From Gonocerus acuteangulatus (Eukaryota; Arthropoda; Insecta; Hemiptera; Coreidae), in assembly GCA_946811695.1 (NCBI GenBank), contig OX328126.1, positions 82,968,467-83,032,466 on the forward strand: a stretch of 64,000 nucleotides of DNA, in the 5' to 3' direction. Positions 23,270-34,426 of this stretch are shown here, one piece after another (position 1 is the stretch's first letter; each line of letters opens with the position of its first letter). The translations under genes were made by a program, and so were the position numbers. The notes beneath the pieces were generated by a model, which made no database searches, had not been told where the DNA came from, and was given only the letters and a program-made list of their open reading frames with translations.

Positions 23270-23995
23270 CTGATCGTACTTCCCATCAGCCGGCAGCCAA
23301 CTTCATCTTCACTCTATGACTTAGCAACGACCATCATTCTTCTCAGCATGCCGACAGAACTACTACCAGTCTGCCTCTTCACTTCCAGAATCATACTCTG
23401 AGTATAACTCAATAACTGCCAATACTCAATTAAATTAAATATAAAAGCTTGCAAAAAATTCAATAATGGCCAATAATTATATTTTAGTATATAAGTTTAA
23501 TATTTTAATTATGTGCTAATTTTTCTTTAATACCCCAACATTGATACAATTATGTGAGTCAAGCACCTTTTTAGTTTATATATTTAATTCAATATAACAG
23601 CCAAATCATATATTACATATATTTTATTTCAATATAAGTCATTTGTTTCCAACTCTATTTTATTTACTATGAACCTTTCTCCTGGTATTTAATATGGTCT
23701 CAACACATAATAGGACAGATGGTATGAAGTGGTTATAATTTAATAATTCAAACTAAATAAATAATAGTTTTATTCATAAATCCGTATGTGGTGAGTTTGG
23801 TAATATTAAATGAACCCTGAGATATAATAATAAAAACATTTCAAGTAAACTTTTTCTATAATAACTTTTAAATATAATTCAGTTTTCCTTTTCTTGTCGA
23901 AACCAAAACAGCACAATATATATAAAGTAAGTATAAATAATAAGGAAGTACAAATTGAAAGAAATATTTGCGAGTGACTTTTTATCAAAACCTTT
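23270..23995. other. no gene seen
   Basis: AT-rich intergenic DNA. The first 130 bp after the minisatellite are less AT-rich but have no recognised similarity. Confidence 0.4.
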
Positions 23996-23999
23996 GATG

Positions 24000-24400
24000 A
24001 TTTGAGGGGACGGTCTCTGCTTAAGAAATTTAACTTTGGCAGAATATATCCACAGCAATGGCTATTCGGAGAAGTTTGCAGGGAGACATACAAGTGTTTC
24101 CTCAAAGCCATCCCATTTAGAACTGCTGAAATGTTGACTTCCTGCATTAAGGCGGCAGTCAGGCCTGGAACAACGATTTCTTGAGATTGATGGAAGGCAT
24201 GCAAAGGACTGAAGAAAGTATATAAACATTATGGAGTGAATAATTCCAAAAACAGAGGGTTGAATCTCCTTGGGCTTCGATCAAACGCAGAAATGAGAGA
24301 ACGCGAGACTAGGAGGAGCATGTTGCCTTCATATCTATGCGAATTATGGAGGAGGAGGAGGAACGAGAGAAGGAGTGCTTGTTGGAGAAGATTTTAGAGA
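24000..24400 (+). pseudogene. Merlin-like (ISXO2-type) transposase relic
   Basis: The frame from about 24002 reads GRIYPQQWLFGEVCRE, then KCFLKAIPFRTAEML and VRPGTTIS. This fits the DDE core of ISXO2-type transposases: WVFG, FL.PV..R...TL, and GTTI before the second Asp. About 25 codons later, in another frame, RRSMLPSYLCELWRRR fits the family C-terminus (YL.EFMWRR). Stops and shifts separate the parts and the first acidic residue is not visible. This is an inactive relic of a eukaryotic Merlin element; no terminal repeats were found. Confidence 0.7.
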
Positions 24401-24404
24401 ACAT

Positions 24405-24999
24405 CATAGATATTCCTTCAAAGATTTAATGTGTTTTTATTAGTTGAGATTATTAAACATGTTTTGAGGGTATTTATAAAATGTATTATCTTTAATATAC
24501 ATATGTTTATATAATAATAACAGTTATTTAACAAAATCACTAGCACCCGTTTTCCGAAATAGACCGAAGTTCCGTTCAGTAGATTTGTCAGTCCTACCAC
24601 TTGGTCAATTTGAGATATCTAGACAAAAATTTCTTTGTCTGTGCTCTGTCCAATGCCCTTGTAACCAGAGATCCAAAATGGCATGATAAGTCTGTGTGTT
24701 TTTCACCCCTTTTTTTTGGCATCTAGATCATTTGCGCTGACCCTATGGATGCGCCGTTGGACACTCTGAGCCAAATTAATAAAATTGAAACAAGCACTTT
24801 AAAAAGGTCCACAATATGAACCTAGGATTAAGAAAAGATCTAACATCTCCACTGTATATTTTTCATATATTTTACAAAGCGTTTTTGAGGACACAAACTC
24901 ATTGCAAATGGAATGGAAAATAAAATGACTTCGATCATCATAGATCAGTCACATAACAAATAAAGTCAACAATTAAAAACAACAAAATATCATAATGTA
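24405..24999. other. no gene seen
   Basis: AT-rich intergenic DNA. A SINE-tail-like GCGCTGACCC..GGATGCGCCGTT at about 24733 is the only recognisable piece. Confidence 0.35.
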
Positions 25000-25007
25000 C
25001 AATAAAA

Positions 25008-25892
25008 CAGAGATGGGCATAATTTTATTTATAAATACAAATTCAAATTAATTCGTATTTCATATATTTGTAAATACGAATGTAAATAAATTTGTATTCA
25101 TAAGTGTGAATACAAATTTATTTTTATACACGCACATTAAATATAAAAATACAAATAAAATTTGATTCACAAATTTTCTTGTGAATACAAAAAAAATTCA
25201 AAGAAAAATATATGAATACAAATGTATTTACATTATAATTTGTGAATACAAATTAATTCACAAAGAAATTCGCAAATAAATTAAGAATTTATTCGAATTA
25301 ACGATGAGATATTGCATTTTTTTAAGGCACATAACGTCTAGTTCCTAGATTCAATTTTTTTTTTTAAATCCCAAGCCCGCCGCGGCTGTAGGGACATAGT
25401 TTGCCATCTGTAGCTCTGGGGGTCCATAAAAAAAATATAATAAAAAAAAACTGAATCTAGGCGCTGATAACCTAGACGTTAAGCGCCTTAAAAAAAATCA
25501 CCTTCAATAACTTTTGTAATATCATCTTATCCTTAATACGAATAAATTCATAATTTATTTACGAATTTTATTGTGAATAAATTTGTATTCAATTATAATG
25601 TGAATACCTTTTTATTCATATATTTTAATGTGAATTTTTTTGTTATCACTTGATTTTTTGTGGATATTCACATTTTTGTGATTATTTAAAAAATTTTCTG
25701 TAAATTTATTTGTATTAGCAGGAAAATTTGCGAATAAAATTTTATTTGTATTTTTATATTTAATATACATGAATACAAATAAATTTGTAGTCGCACTTAT
25801 GAATAAGAATTTATTTAAATTCGTATTTATAAATACATGAAATATGAATAAATTTGTATTTTTATTTATAAATAAAATTATGCCCATCTCTG
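25008..25892. mobile_element. hAT-type MITE, 885 bp, perfect 8-bp duplication
   Basis: The terminal inverted repeats start CAGAGATGGGCATAATTTTA, and the right end mirrors this. The perfect 8-bp direct repeat CAATAAAA flanks it at 25000-25007 and 25893-25900. The interior is a chain of aatacaaat/atttgtatt inverted repeats with no transposase. An inserted pair of SINE-tail-like sequences in opposite orientation lies at about 25318-25500. Eight-bp duplication and CAG termini point to hAT. Confidence 0.85.
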
Positions 25893-26029
25893 CAATAAAA
25901 ACCCTATTCTAATAATCAAAAATCTTAATTTTATCAAATTACTCTCAGATGATGAACATTAAAAACATTTAAAATAATAAAAGAACAAAAATAAATAGGA
26001 TGCCCCCATTCCTAAACATCAATGATGTA

Positions 26030-26146
26030 GCTGGGAATTTCTCAACGAGCTCTGAAATGAAATAACTCAACCTGCTGCAGATGGGACTCGAACCCTCATT
26101 TCCCGCATGATAACCCAAGACGTTAACTACTAGACCACGGGGAGAC
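26030..26146 (-). mobile_element. SINE, family A variant, minus copy
   Basis: The complement reads GTCTCCCCGTGGTCTAGTAG with TTATCATGCGGGAAATGAGG, the B box GGTTCGAGTCCC and CTGCAGCAGG. It ends in the AGCTCGTTGAGAAATTCCC body. It has no poly-A tail, so it is 3' truncated or old. Confidence 0.7.
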
Positions 26147-26234
26147 ACTCTGTGTAATTGTTCGGTCTTTCGTGCATTATTGGCGTGATTAGTGTAAATT
26201 TGATCTAATGAATTTAAATAAATTAATATGGTAC

Positions 26235-27172
26235 TTCATCCTCACCTACTTTCCCCCAACTTGCAGGTGTTCCACAAGGTGGAATTCTTAGCCCAGTCCT
26301 TTTCCTGGTTTACACAGGCAATATTCCAACTTATCCTGACTCATCTCTCCATATGTTTGCTGATAATACAGCCATATTTGCTTGCAGCCAAGATCCCAAT
26401 CGTGCATCCAGGTCCCTTAAGGCTCACCATAACATCATCAATCCTTGGCTCATCAAGTGGAGAATTAAAGTAAACCCACAGAAATCCTGCCACCTAACAT
26501 TTGCCCTCAGGCGATCTATTTGTCCTCCAGTATCCCTTAACGACTCATTTCTACCTCAAAAATCCCAAATCCGCTACCTTGGATTTATACTTGACAAACG
26601 ACTAGCTTGGAAACCACACATTACTCAGAAGAGAGAACTCAACCGACTAAAGACTTTTACTAAACTTACATGACCGACGATCACATCTTACACTTAAGAA
26701 CAAAAGACTCATTTACATGACAATACTCAGAACAATATGTACTTATGGCATAGAGCTCTGGGGATCTACAAAGCCCTCAAACTCCTACAAAATTCAATCA
26801 TTGCAATCTAAAATCCTCCGTAAAATAGCCGACGCTCCATTCTTTGTCTCCAATTTGACTCTTCACAACGACCTCCATATTCTATTTATCCCCCTAACAA
26901 AAACATTATATCAAAAATGTCATTCCAAATTATTTAACTTGGATGGTCCTATCATCACATCTAATCCCAAACAACCCCATTTGCCGTCTGAAGTGTAACT
27001 GGCCTAGAGACCAGCTCCAGGAGTAGTTACTACAATATTACCACTCTGCCTTGTGGGTACTGCAACTGTGCAGCTTCCCTCCTCACGAGCTTCAAGTCAT
27101 ATTCACATGTATCTTTTTACTGGAAATGTATTTTTACATTGTTGTAAATTCTGACAAAATAAATAAATAAAA
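26235..27172 (+). pseudogene. jockey-like LINE, RT fragment
   Basis: It begins inside the reverse transcriptase with GVPQGGILSPVLF at about 26268. It continues with FADNTAIFACSQDP (catalytic YADD changed to FADN), then WRIKVNPQKSCHLTF and IRYLGFILDKRLAWKPHI. After a frameshift near 26640 it resumes with TICTYGIELWGSTKPSN and RKIADAPFFVSN. It ends in an AAATAAATAAATAAA tail at 27158-27172. The loss of a catalytic Asp and the frameshift show it is dead. The same family is present at 40222-40400 and 45617-46900. Confidence 0.8.
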
Positions 27173-27581
27173 AGTCGATGCAATGTTTACGAATTACTTC
27201 CCGGTTTACTTTGTTAAAACAGTTAATATTTTGTTGCAACCTTTTGTAAAAAATATAAACACATGCAAAATGAAATCTCAAAGCGAAGCAAGCTGATGAT
27301 ATGGCCAATTGAAAAAAGTACTACAAATAACTAATAAATGGTGTTAATGTCGATGGAGTTTGTTTAATTTCTTAAGAAGCAATAAGTGTTAGGAAGTGTG
27401 AGAATCTTTTGTTGAAGCTGTGAAATGATGAAATGTAAAATCTGTGGCTGAGTTAGTAAATTAGATAGCAATGTATAATAAGAAGAGCAAGTAAAGATAA
27501 TTGTTGATTTTTACTTGACCCTTTCTATAGATTATCTAGTTGGTGTTGTAAAAATTACGAATTAATTTATTAGAGGCTATC

Positions 27582-27766
27582 GGTGTCTCCCATGGTCTAG
27601 TGGCTTGCGCCTTAGATACATAAGCGGGAGATGTAGGGTTCGATTCCCACCAGCAGCAGGAATTTTCCCATCCCACGGCTCGGAAAAATTCCTCGCTGCA
27701 CCCTGGATGTCAGGGCTAATGGCGTAGACGTTGAAGCGCCGTAAAAAAAAAAAAAAAAAAAAAAAA
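27582..27766 (+). mobile_element. SINE family A with target duplication
   Basis: The head GGTGTCTCCCATGGTCTAGT, B box GGTTCGATTCCC, body CTCGCTGCACCCTGGATGTC and tail GTTGAAGCGCCGT precede a poly-A of about 24. The 13-bp direct repeat ATTAGAGGCTATC lies at 27569-27581 and 27767-27779. Confidence 0.85.
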
Positions 27767-27779
27767 ATTAGAGGCTATC

Positions 27780-28685
27780 ACATTTCCCCATTGCTTAGGT
27801 ACAAAATGAGAAGTTTGATTACGGGGACAATAAAAAAAATCTTTGGCTTGACAATAATATATAATTTCTCAAAAAAATTATAATTCAACAATACTGATTA
27901 TTAATATTTAAGTTAGTAAAGACGATAATTTGAATTATATTTTGATAACTCATTATTGTTGAAAAGTAATAATTTTTATCTTCTATTAAACACATTATCC
28001 CTAAATTGCTCATTGTTTAATTTATTACAGGGTTTGAAATAATACAATGAAACAAACATAAATTGTTTTGAAGGACAAGTATTGTATTGAACTGTATAAA
28101 ATTAGCTGCTGAAAATCTTAGCTGAGAATGAACTTTGAGAATTCAACACTTTTGTTTCTCCAAGGACATTTGATATTGACGTGAGTTATCATTTATATTT
28201 CCAAATGTAATATAAATATTATACACTATAAATATAATGCTAATACAATTATTAACTACTATTAAGTACAATGCTAATATAAGTATTAAATACTATAAAT
28301 ATTATTTATTTTGTTTATTTTCTCGAGGAATTCGCAACTTTATTGAGTTTTCTCTGCCTAGTAAAAAAAATTAATAAATAAACTATTTATTTTAGTTTTT
28401 CACCATTTGATGATAAAACTATATCTTTTTCCCCTAATCTCATTCTACTATCTGGCTTTTGTCATACAAAAACTGTCTCCAATTATGTTGTGTTCGTCTT
28501 GAATGTACTGTGTTTTGTTCCATTAACCCCCCCCCCCCAAAAAAAGAAGACAGTATCTTTTTGTCGGATCAATTAACAAAAAATAAATTTCACTAAATTG
28601 CTGTGTCCAACTTTTCTTTTTTAAATATTCTTTTATAAATTTGTATGTCTTAGGTATTTCGTAAGTTCATCAATCTACTGGCTAT
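27780..28685. other. no gene seen
   Basis: AT-rich intergenic DNA with a short C-run at 28528-28537. No coding or repeat structure that I can name. Confidence 0.4.
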
Positions 28686-29438
28686 CATCAGAAAGTAAGT
28701 CGGTCAACAAATATTTTCCTGAGTCTACACTCTGTCAGTATGTGCTTTATTCATTAGTGAGGTTTGCAGTGTGTACATGTCAGTCTGCCCTGTCTTGTCA
28801 TAATGTAGTCGTGTATGGCCAATCCTGAGATTGCATAAAATGACTTCTTCTCGTCTATTTGGTATTATACCGGCGGATGACCATTTGTGTACAGTGTGTT
28901 AGATTTCTTGAACCTTGTTGTACATAGATTCTGTTATGTATCTTTCAGATAAGGCTTGAAGATCATGGTAGTGAACGTCGGGTTCTGGTCTTAAAATTCT
29001 AGTTTAGCTTTTTTGTCTACTGCATTAATTTGTTTGGTGTCTTTGTGTCCGGGCAACCAGTACATTGTGATGTGTTTATTCGAGTGATATATTATTTCAA
29101 AAATGTCTCACTATGGGGTGTGTACTGTAGTAGTCTTTTAGGGATTGTAAAGAACTGAGTGAGTCCGTGCATATGACAACGTTATTACATTCTGTGTCTG
29201 GAAGGCAGATCAGTCCCAGTTTTATGGCTTAAAGTTCAGCCGAATAAGCGCTTGTGTCGTGTGGAACTTTCTGGGAGAAGTATTGTTCACCAATAATAGC
29301 AGATACACCAATCTCATGTGGAGTTTTCAATGTGTATATAGGGAGTTACTAATTTCTATGTAAAAGGATTAAAACCATGAACTGTAAAAATCATCTTAGA
29401 AGTTGGATCATTCTTTTTGAATTTTAACAAAGATTAAT

Positions 29439-29590
29439 GCCAATGGCTATAGCCTCGTTGAATGCACCGGTTTCCTCAGATCACCGAAGTTAAGCATCAT
29501 CTCGGCGTGGTCAGAACCTGAATTATAAGATGGTGGCAACCTCTAGATAACCCGGGAAAATTTCCTGATTTTCACGGGGTATATGAACAT
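29439..29590 (+). mobile_element. 5S rRNA-derived SINE or 5S pseudogene
   Basis: It starts GCCAATGGCTATAGCC and continues CACCGGTTTCCTCAGATCAC, CGAAGTTAAGCA and GGCGTGGTCAGAACCTG. This parallels arthropod 5S rRNA from base 1 through the internal promoter. After about 100 bp the match fades into AACCTCTAGATAACCCGGG, which resembles the body of SINE family B. It is not a functional 5S gene because the 3' stem is missing and there are insertions. A SINE3-type element is likely, and a simple pseudogene is the alternative. Confidence 0.7.
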
Positions 29591-29719
29591 GAAGGGTTAA
29601 TGAGAACTGGTGTTGCTATTATTGTACCATTCGTGTTGTCCATGGATCGTAAGCGAACTGGTCTTTGTCTTTCTGGGTGCTGCTGATATTTTCTTAGTAC
29701 TATTTCGTCAATGCTGTTT

Positions 29720-30625
29720 GAAATGAAATGAAATGAAAAGTTTTATTCTTATTCCGGGACAGAAGTCACATAGGAATAATTTTGAAATTACAAAATAATT
29801 TTGAATTTTTCGTATAAACTTAAAAACTTATAAATGCTATCGGTATCAATATATAGTGTACTGCTTCAATATAGACTAGGGATTGGGTAAAACTTGGAGG
29901 GATAGAAGGTGGTGGAAGAGCCGGGATTTAAAGGTTTCTAGGTTGGTAGAATGGCGGACAAACGAAGGCAAGGAATTCCATAGCGAGGTGGCACGGGTGA
30001 CGAATGATTTTTCGAATATTGCTGTTTGGTGGGAAGGAATATAAAGATCGGAAGGACGAGATCGGGTGTTACGGGAGTGAACCGAGGATTTAAATTTAAG
30101 AAGTTGAAAAATATAAGAAGGTCTACGGGATTGAATTACTTGGTAAAGGACTGAGCCGAGGAAGTACTGTCGACGATAAAGAGGGAATAGCCAATTGAGC
30201 TCCTGGTAGAAATGTGATATGTGGGAGTCTCTGGGGATCCCGAGGATAAAACGAATGAAACAGTTCATGAGGCGTTTGAGTTTTGCCTCGAGATCGCCAG
30301 AAAGTCCACCGTACACCAAACAACCATAGTCAAACTGGGGGAATAATAGGGAAGTTACGAGGAGTTGACGGGTCTTTGTTGGCAGGAGATGGCGGGAGAG
30401 GTTGAGCTGTCTCAGGATAAATATCGACCGACGGGAAATTTGGGAAATATGATTTTTCCAGGAAAGGTTCTGATCAAATATGATCCCAAGATTTTTAACT
30501 GATTTACAATATTTTATAGGGATGCTGTTAAGGTAAAGGGCTGGAAAAGGGGAAGTAGATCTTATGAGGGATTGGGAGCCTATAACAATGGCTTTGGATT
30601 TGTCTGGATTCAGGGAAAGCTTTGA
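29720..30625 (-). pseudogene. LINE B, RT C-terminal part, inserted in LINE A
   Basis: The minus strand from about 30620 reads LSLNPDKSKAIVIGSQ, then VKNLGIIFDQNLSWKNHI, LLFPQFDYGCLVYGG and a long open segment. The latter (30319-29876, stop at 29876) contains ELNWLFPLYRRQ and SFVTRATSLWNSLP. These are conserved RT thumb and C-terminal motifs of CR1/jockey-type LINEs without RNase H. The 3' end is a short (TTTCA)n tail at 29739-29720. It is truncated 5' of the catalytic domain. Confidence 0.75.
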
Positions 30626-30900
30626 TGTGCAAGGAAAAAAATTTAGCTTTTAACAAGAGTGTTATACAATTTAACATAATTCTATACTCCAATGGATGTT
30701 CTCCCGATTGAGCGTGCAAACTGATTGCTGGGTTTGATCTGAGAGCTCTGGTGGCGAGACGGAGTCCTGTGTTATGTACAGGATCTAGCATTTTTAGGGT
30801 AATGGGTCTGGCAGATGAGTACACTATACTTCTGTAATCCAGTATGGACCTGGTGTGCTTTCAATAGAAGGTTAGCATTAAGCTTCTGTTAGCCTCCCAC

Positions 30901-31074
30901 TGGGTATTAGAGGGCATCCTCAAGAAATGTAATGCTTTTTACATTTTTCAAGAAGTAAAAATGACCAAAAAAAAAATATATACAAAAGCAACAAGAATTA
31001 AATAATACTTTAAGTGACTTTTGTCTTATGCAAATACCCTCAAATACATATTGCTTATAGGTACATATATGTAT
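30901..31074. other. no gene seen
   Basis: A short AT-rich spacer between LINE A and a MITE. Confidence 0.35.
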
Positions 31075-31331
31075 CATAGGCGTGTATAGGAATAATTTCG
31101 AGAGGGGGGACACTTGGGGGGTAAGGAATACTAACAATGGTGAACTTGGTATAGTAAGGCAACTAAAACACATTCACACCCAAAAAAAAAAGATTTTTTT
31201 TTTCTGAACTAAGTGATCTTATTTAATCTATTTTAAAGGTTTTTACATAGGTTACACATTTGAACCTATGAAATCGAAATTTCGGGGAGGGGGCTGCAAA
31301 CCCCTCAGCCCCACCCTTATATATGTCCATG
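31075..31331 (-). mobile_element. hAT-type MITE, GGGCGTA family
   Basis: It starts CATAGGCGTGTATAGG and ends TTATATATGTCCATG, a diverged inverted pair. The interior GGGGGCTGCAAACCCCTCAG and GATCTTATTTAATCTATTTT match the family. Flanking duplications are not obvious. Confidence 0.7.
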
Positions 31332-31584
31332 GTCATAGTTAGTGCAAAAAATGTCTAAATACAACCTGGGTAAAAAGTATTGGAACACCCATTAATGTTT
31401 TACTTTTTCAACATTTGCGACTAAAATAGTGGTGATTTACGTAAACAAAAAGCATGAATAACTTTGTGATAAGCTATATATTAAATATTCCCTGAAAATC
31501 AACATCAAACAATTTTTTTTTTTGTAGTGATATCCCAACTGTCATCAAGAAATATCTTACTACTTCTTAGTAATATAAAATGAT

Positions 31585-31586
<2 letters not shown>

Positions 31587-31651
<65 letters not shown>
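31587..31651. repeat. (TA)n microsatellite
   Basis: A pure TA array between a unique spacer and the 3' end of a Penelope-like element. Confidence 0.95.
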
Positions 31652-31655
<4 letters not shown>

Positions 31656-31669
31656 ATATTATTTTTTAG

Positions 31670-33483
31670 GGTTCTTCGCTGGGGTGAATTAATGATGTTA
31701 ATATGGCATTCTCCGGCGGTCGGTTTTTGAGGGTGATATTTCGCAGAAATCACATTCTGCTTTGTAATACCGTTTTCCATGTTTTTAACTTTTTTTTGTT
31801 TGTTATTTTATAATATCCTTCATCATATTTACATATGGCGCTTTGCAGATCTAGTTTCTTGTACCGGTGGGTCTCGTCACTGCGTGAAGCCAATGGGACT
31901 GTTTTGACGATTTTCTTCGTCTTCCTGCAGTGCGCTTGATTGTCTTTCCCCGGCCAATCTTCCTTTAACCGTTCTAAGTAGGGGCTTCCAGGTAGGGTGT
32001 ACGATGACACCTTCATCCCGGGTGAGAGTCTTGGGTTGACCTAATATCTCAACAGCCTCTCTGACTAGCCTTCTTTGAAGATTGTCTTCTTTAGCTAGGA
32101 CTCTGGCTTGATCAAAAAGCATTTGTCTGGACTTTCTTCTACGTGTCTAGCTACAGCCGATGTTTTTGTACGCCTGAGATGGTGGTCAGCAGAGTGTTGT
32201 CCTATTCTCGCGGCCATTTTTTTACCTGTTTCTCCTACGTAGACTAGACTGTTCCACAGTCCCATGGAAGGACGTCAACACCTTTGTCTTGCTACCACTG
32301 TTTATCTTTCGCCGATCCGAGCCAATCGCCTATTTTGTCTAGAGGTCGGAAAGCACAATTTACTCCGCAATTTGTGAAGAGTCTGCTTATTTTTTCACTA
32401 ATGCCTCGGATGTAAGGTAGTGTTATTCTCTGTCCCATTTCTTCTTATTGTTTATCAACCATTTCTTCCTGCTCTTTATTTTTAATGGGAGTGACTGCTT
32501 TGTCCACCTCCCTAGTGTCATAGCCGTTTCAGTTGAGGTCATTTTTCAGAAAGGCGAGTTCAGTTTCGAGGTATGCTTCATAATTCCAAAGCCCTGTGAG
32601 TCAATGTCTGCACAACTCCTCTCTTCTGCGCTGGGTGGTGGTAGAATTCGGCATGCAGATATCGTCCGGTAGCTGTAGGTTTCCTGTAGACTGTGTGCCC
32701 CAATCCGCCGCCTGGTTCCTTGATGATCAGAAGATCCAAAAAAGGGAGCTTTCCATCCTTCTCTTCTTCTATCGTAAAATTCATTGATGGATGGGAAGCA
32801 TTCAGAAAGGTTAGGAACTTTTTTAAATCTTCGGGACCATGCTGCCAGACCACTAATACGTCTTCTGCGTATCTGAGCCACAATTTCGGCTTGAGAGTCA
32901 CCGTATTTATCGCTTGCTTCTCAAATTCTTCCATAAAGATGTCCGCTACCACTGGTAAAAGAGGGCTCCCCATTGCCACTCCGTCCCTTTGTTTGTATAT
33001 AACATCTTTATATTGGAAGTAGCAAGACGTAAGGCATACCTCTGCTAGCTTCATTATCTTGCCTTGGAGCAGATTCTTTTCACGGATAATGGCAAGTGAG
33101 TCCGTAACTGGCCGAGGTAGATATGTGAATAAAGCCTCAACATCAAAGCTCACCAAGACATCACCTTCCTCTATTTTGACTTTGCTGAGGATCTCTATTA
33201 GGTGTCTTGAGTTCTTGACAGTTGAAAAAGATAGTCCAACCGAGGGTTTCAATAGTTTTGCTAAAACCTTACTAGTTCGATAGGCGGGAACTCCAATCAT
33301 GGATACCACAGGCCTCAATGGGACACTGTCTTTGTGGATCTTGGGGAGTCCATAGATACGCGGGATCCTTGAATCATCAGGAGTCATATCGTTCATCAAT
33401 TTCTTTTCAATACCACCACTCTTCAAGATTTTAATGATATTATTTTCCGTGATTCGAGTAGGGTCCAATATTTTATTAAACAA
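31670..33483 (-). pseudogene. Penelope-like element, decayed copy
   Basis: The longest frame (33483-32578, minus, 301 codons) covers RIPRIYGLPKIHKDSVPLRP, VLVSFDVEALFTYLP, GVAMGSPLLPVVADIFMEEF, RYAEDVLVVWQHG and LPFLDLLIIKEPGGG. This is the order of the Penelope-type reverse transcriptase. The catalytic YxDD is YAED, losing one Asp. After a shift near 32580 the C-terminal half continues in broken frames. Its GIY-YIG region is damaged around 32200-32300, and RRLVREAVEILGQPKTLTRD is at about 32075-32015. The 5' end abuts a Helentron-like sequence at 33484. This copy carries the N-terminal RT part that the 49.3-50.6 kb copy lacks. Confidence 0.8.
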
Positions 33484-34152
33484 AATATTTTATTAAAAGG
33501 CATGTAAAGTTTTGCGAACTTCGCATATTTTCCTTAATATCTCGAAAACGGTTGGGAATCATGCTACGCAAAAGGTTACCATTCGAAAGCTTACTAAATA
33601 CTTCACAAAAAAGGTTCTAAGGAAAGTTTTCATTAGGCGATGTCAATCGGAGAAATAACTGCTTAAAACTTTGAATTAATTGATTTCGTCTATTCGAACT
33701 GTTCTTTTTGTGTTTTTATTTCTTGTTATTTTTTAATTGCTTATAGTAGGAGAATGTATTTGAGAATATAACACTATAAATATAATAAGAAAGAATTATT
33801 GTTAGAAATATAGCTTTCCAAGAGAGAGATTCGATTAAGCCTTTCGAATATTTTCAACTGCGTTTATGCTGTTGGTTCTCTATTTTAATTGTATTTATTT
33901 GAAGAATTAATAATATAGCATAAGAACACAAGAAAATGTGAACATTTTGATATTTTTCAATGCATTGAAACCTGTGAAATAGGTATCTCCAGAAGTGGAT
34001 TCTGGGGTCTAGCGGACCCGGCCAGGTAAAGGCATAAACCCCTTTCAAGAAAGGTCAAACCCAAATAATAACTGTTTGTATTTTAAACTTTTCAAATGAA
34101 ACTAGGGATAAGAACGGAACCGCGCTAAGATGACGCAGTTCCTGCGAGTCGG
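33484..34152 (+). mobile_element. Helentron-like element, 5'-truncated copy
   Basis: It starts within the body (AATATTTTATTAAAAGGCAT, then ATCTCGAAAACGGTTGGGAA) and keeps the full 3' terminus: GGAACCGCGCTAAGATGACG, CAGTTCCTGCG, AGTCGGGC. The junction with the Penelope-like element at 33483/33484 suggests that the latter inserted here. Confidence 0.65.
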
Positions 34153-34426
34153 GCTTATTTTTAAAACTGCACCCCACACAAACACTGCGCTTCCGTAAAT
34201 CGTTTCATAACCACCAAATTCCCAATGATGAGGACAGTGAACATCCCGGCGTATTCGGGGAAATAAATTTAAGATTCCTTTTGGGATCCTGTTCTTGATG
34301 ATAGAGCAGTTTATTAATTTTAAATTTGTTAAAGCTCAAAAATCAAATGTGAATGCCTAAGTTCATTAATTTCCTTCTTTTTTTCAGGCTTTTTTAAAAG
34401 AACACTGCATCAACCTTCCATTGCTG

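Larger units (their letters stand above)
28690..30900 (-). pseudogene. LINE A, RT C-terminus and RNase H, split by later insertions
   Basis: On the minus strand, 30900-30630 encodes YSSARPITLKMLDPVHNTGL and PAISLHAQSGEHPLEYR, the region after the RT of I/R1/jockey-type LINEs. The link SIDEIVLRKYQQHPERQ lies at 29719-29600. RNase H follows at 29290-28990 with TSAYSAEL, VVICTDSLSSLQSLKDYY and ITMYWLPGHKDTK. A LINE B copy (29720-30625) and a 5S-derived SINE (29439-29590) separate these blocks, so both arrived later. Stops are present throughout. Confidence 0.75.

Noticed and set aside
29439..29550. functional 5S rRNA gene
   Set aside because: There are insertions after base 70, no matching 3' stem or T-run terminator, and it lies inside a LINE.
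32448..33283. plus-strand frames opposite the Penelope-like element
   Set aside because: They are antisense shadows of the RT reading frame. The same applies at 49516-50395.
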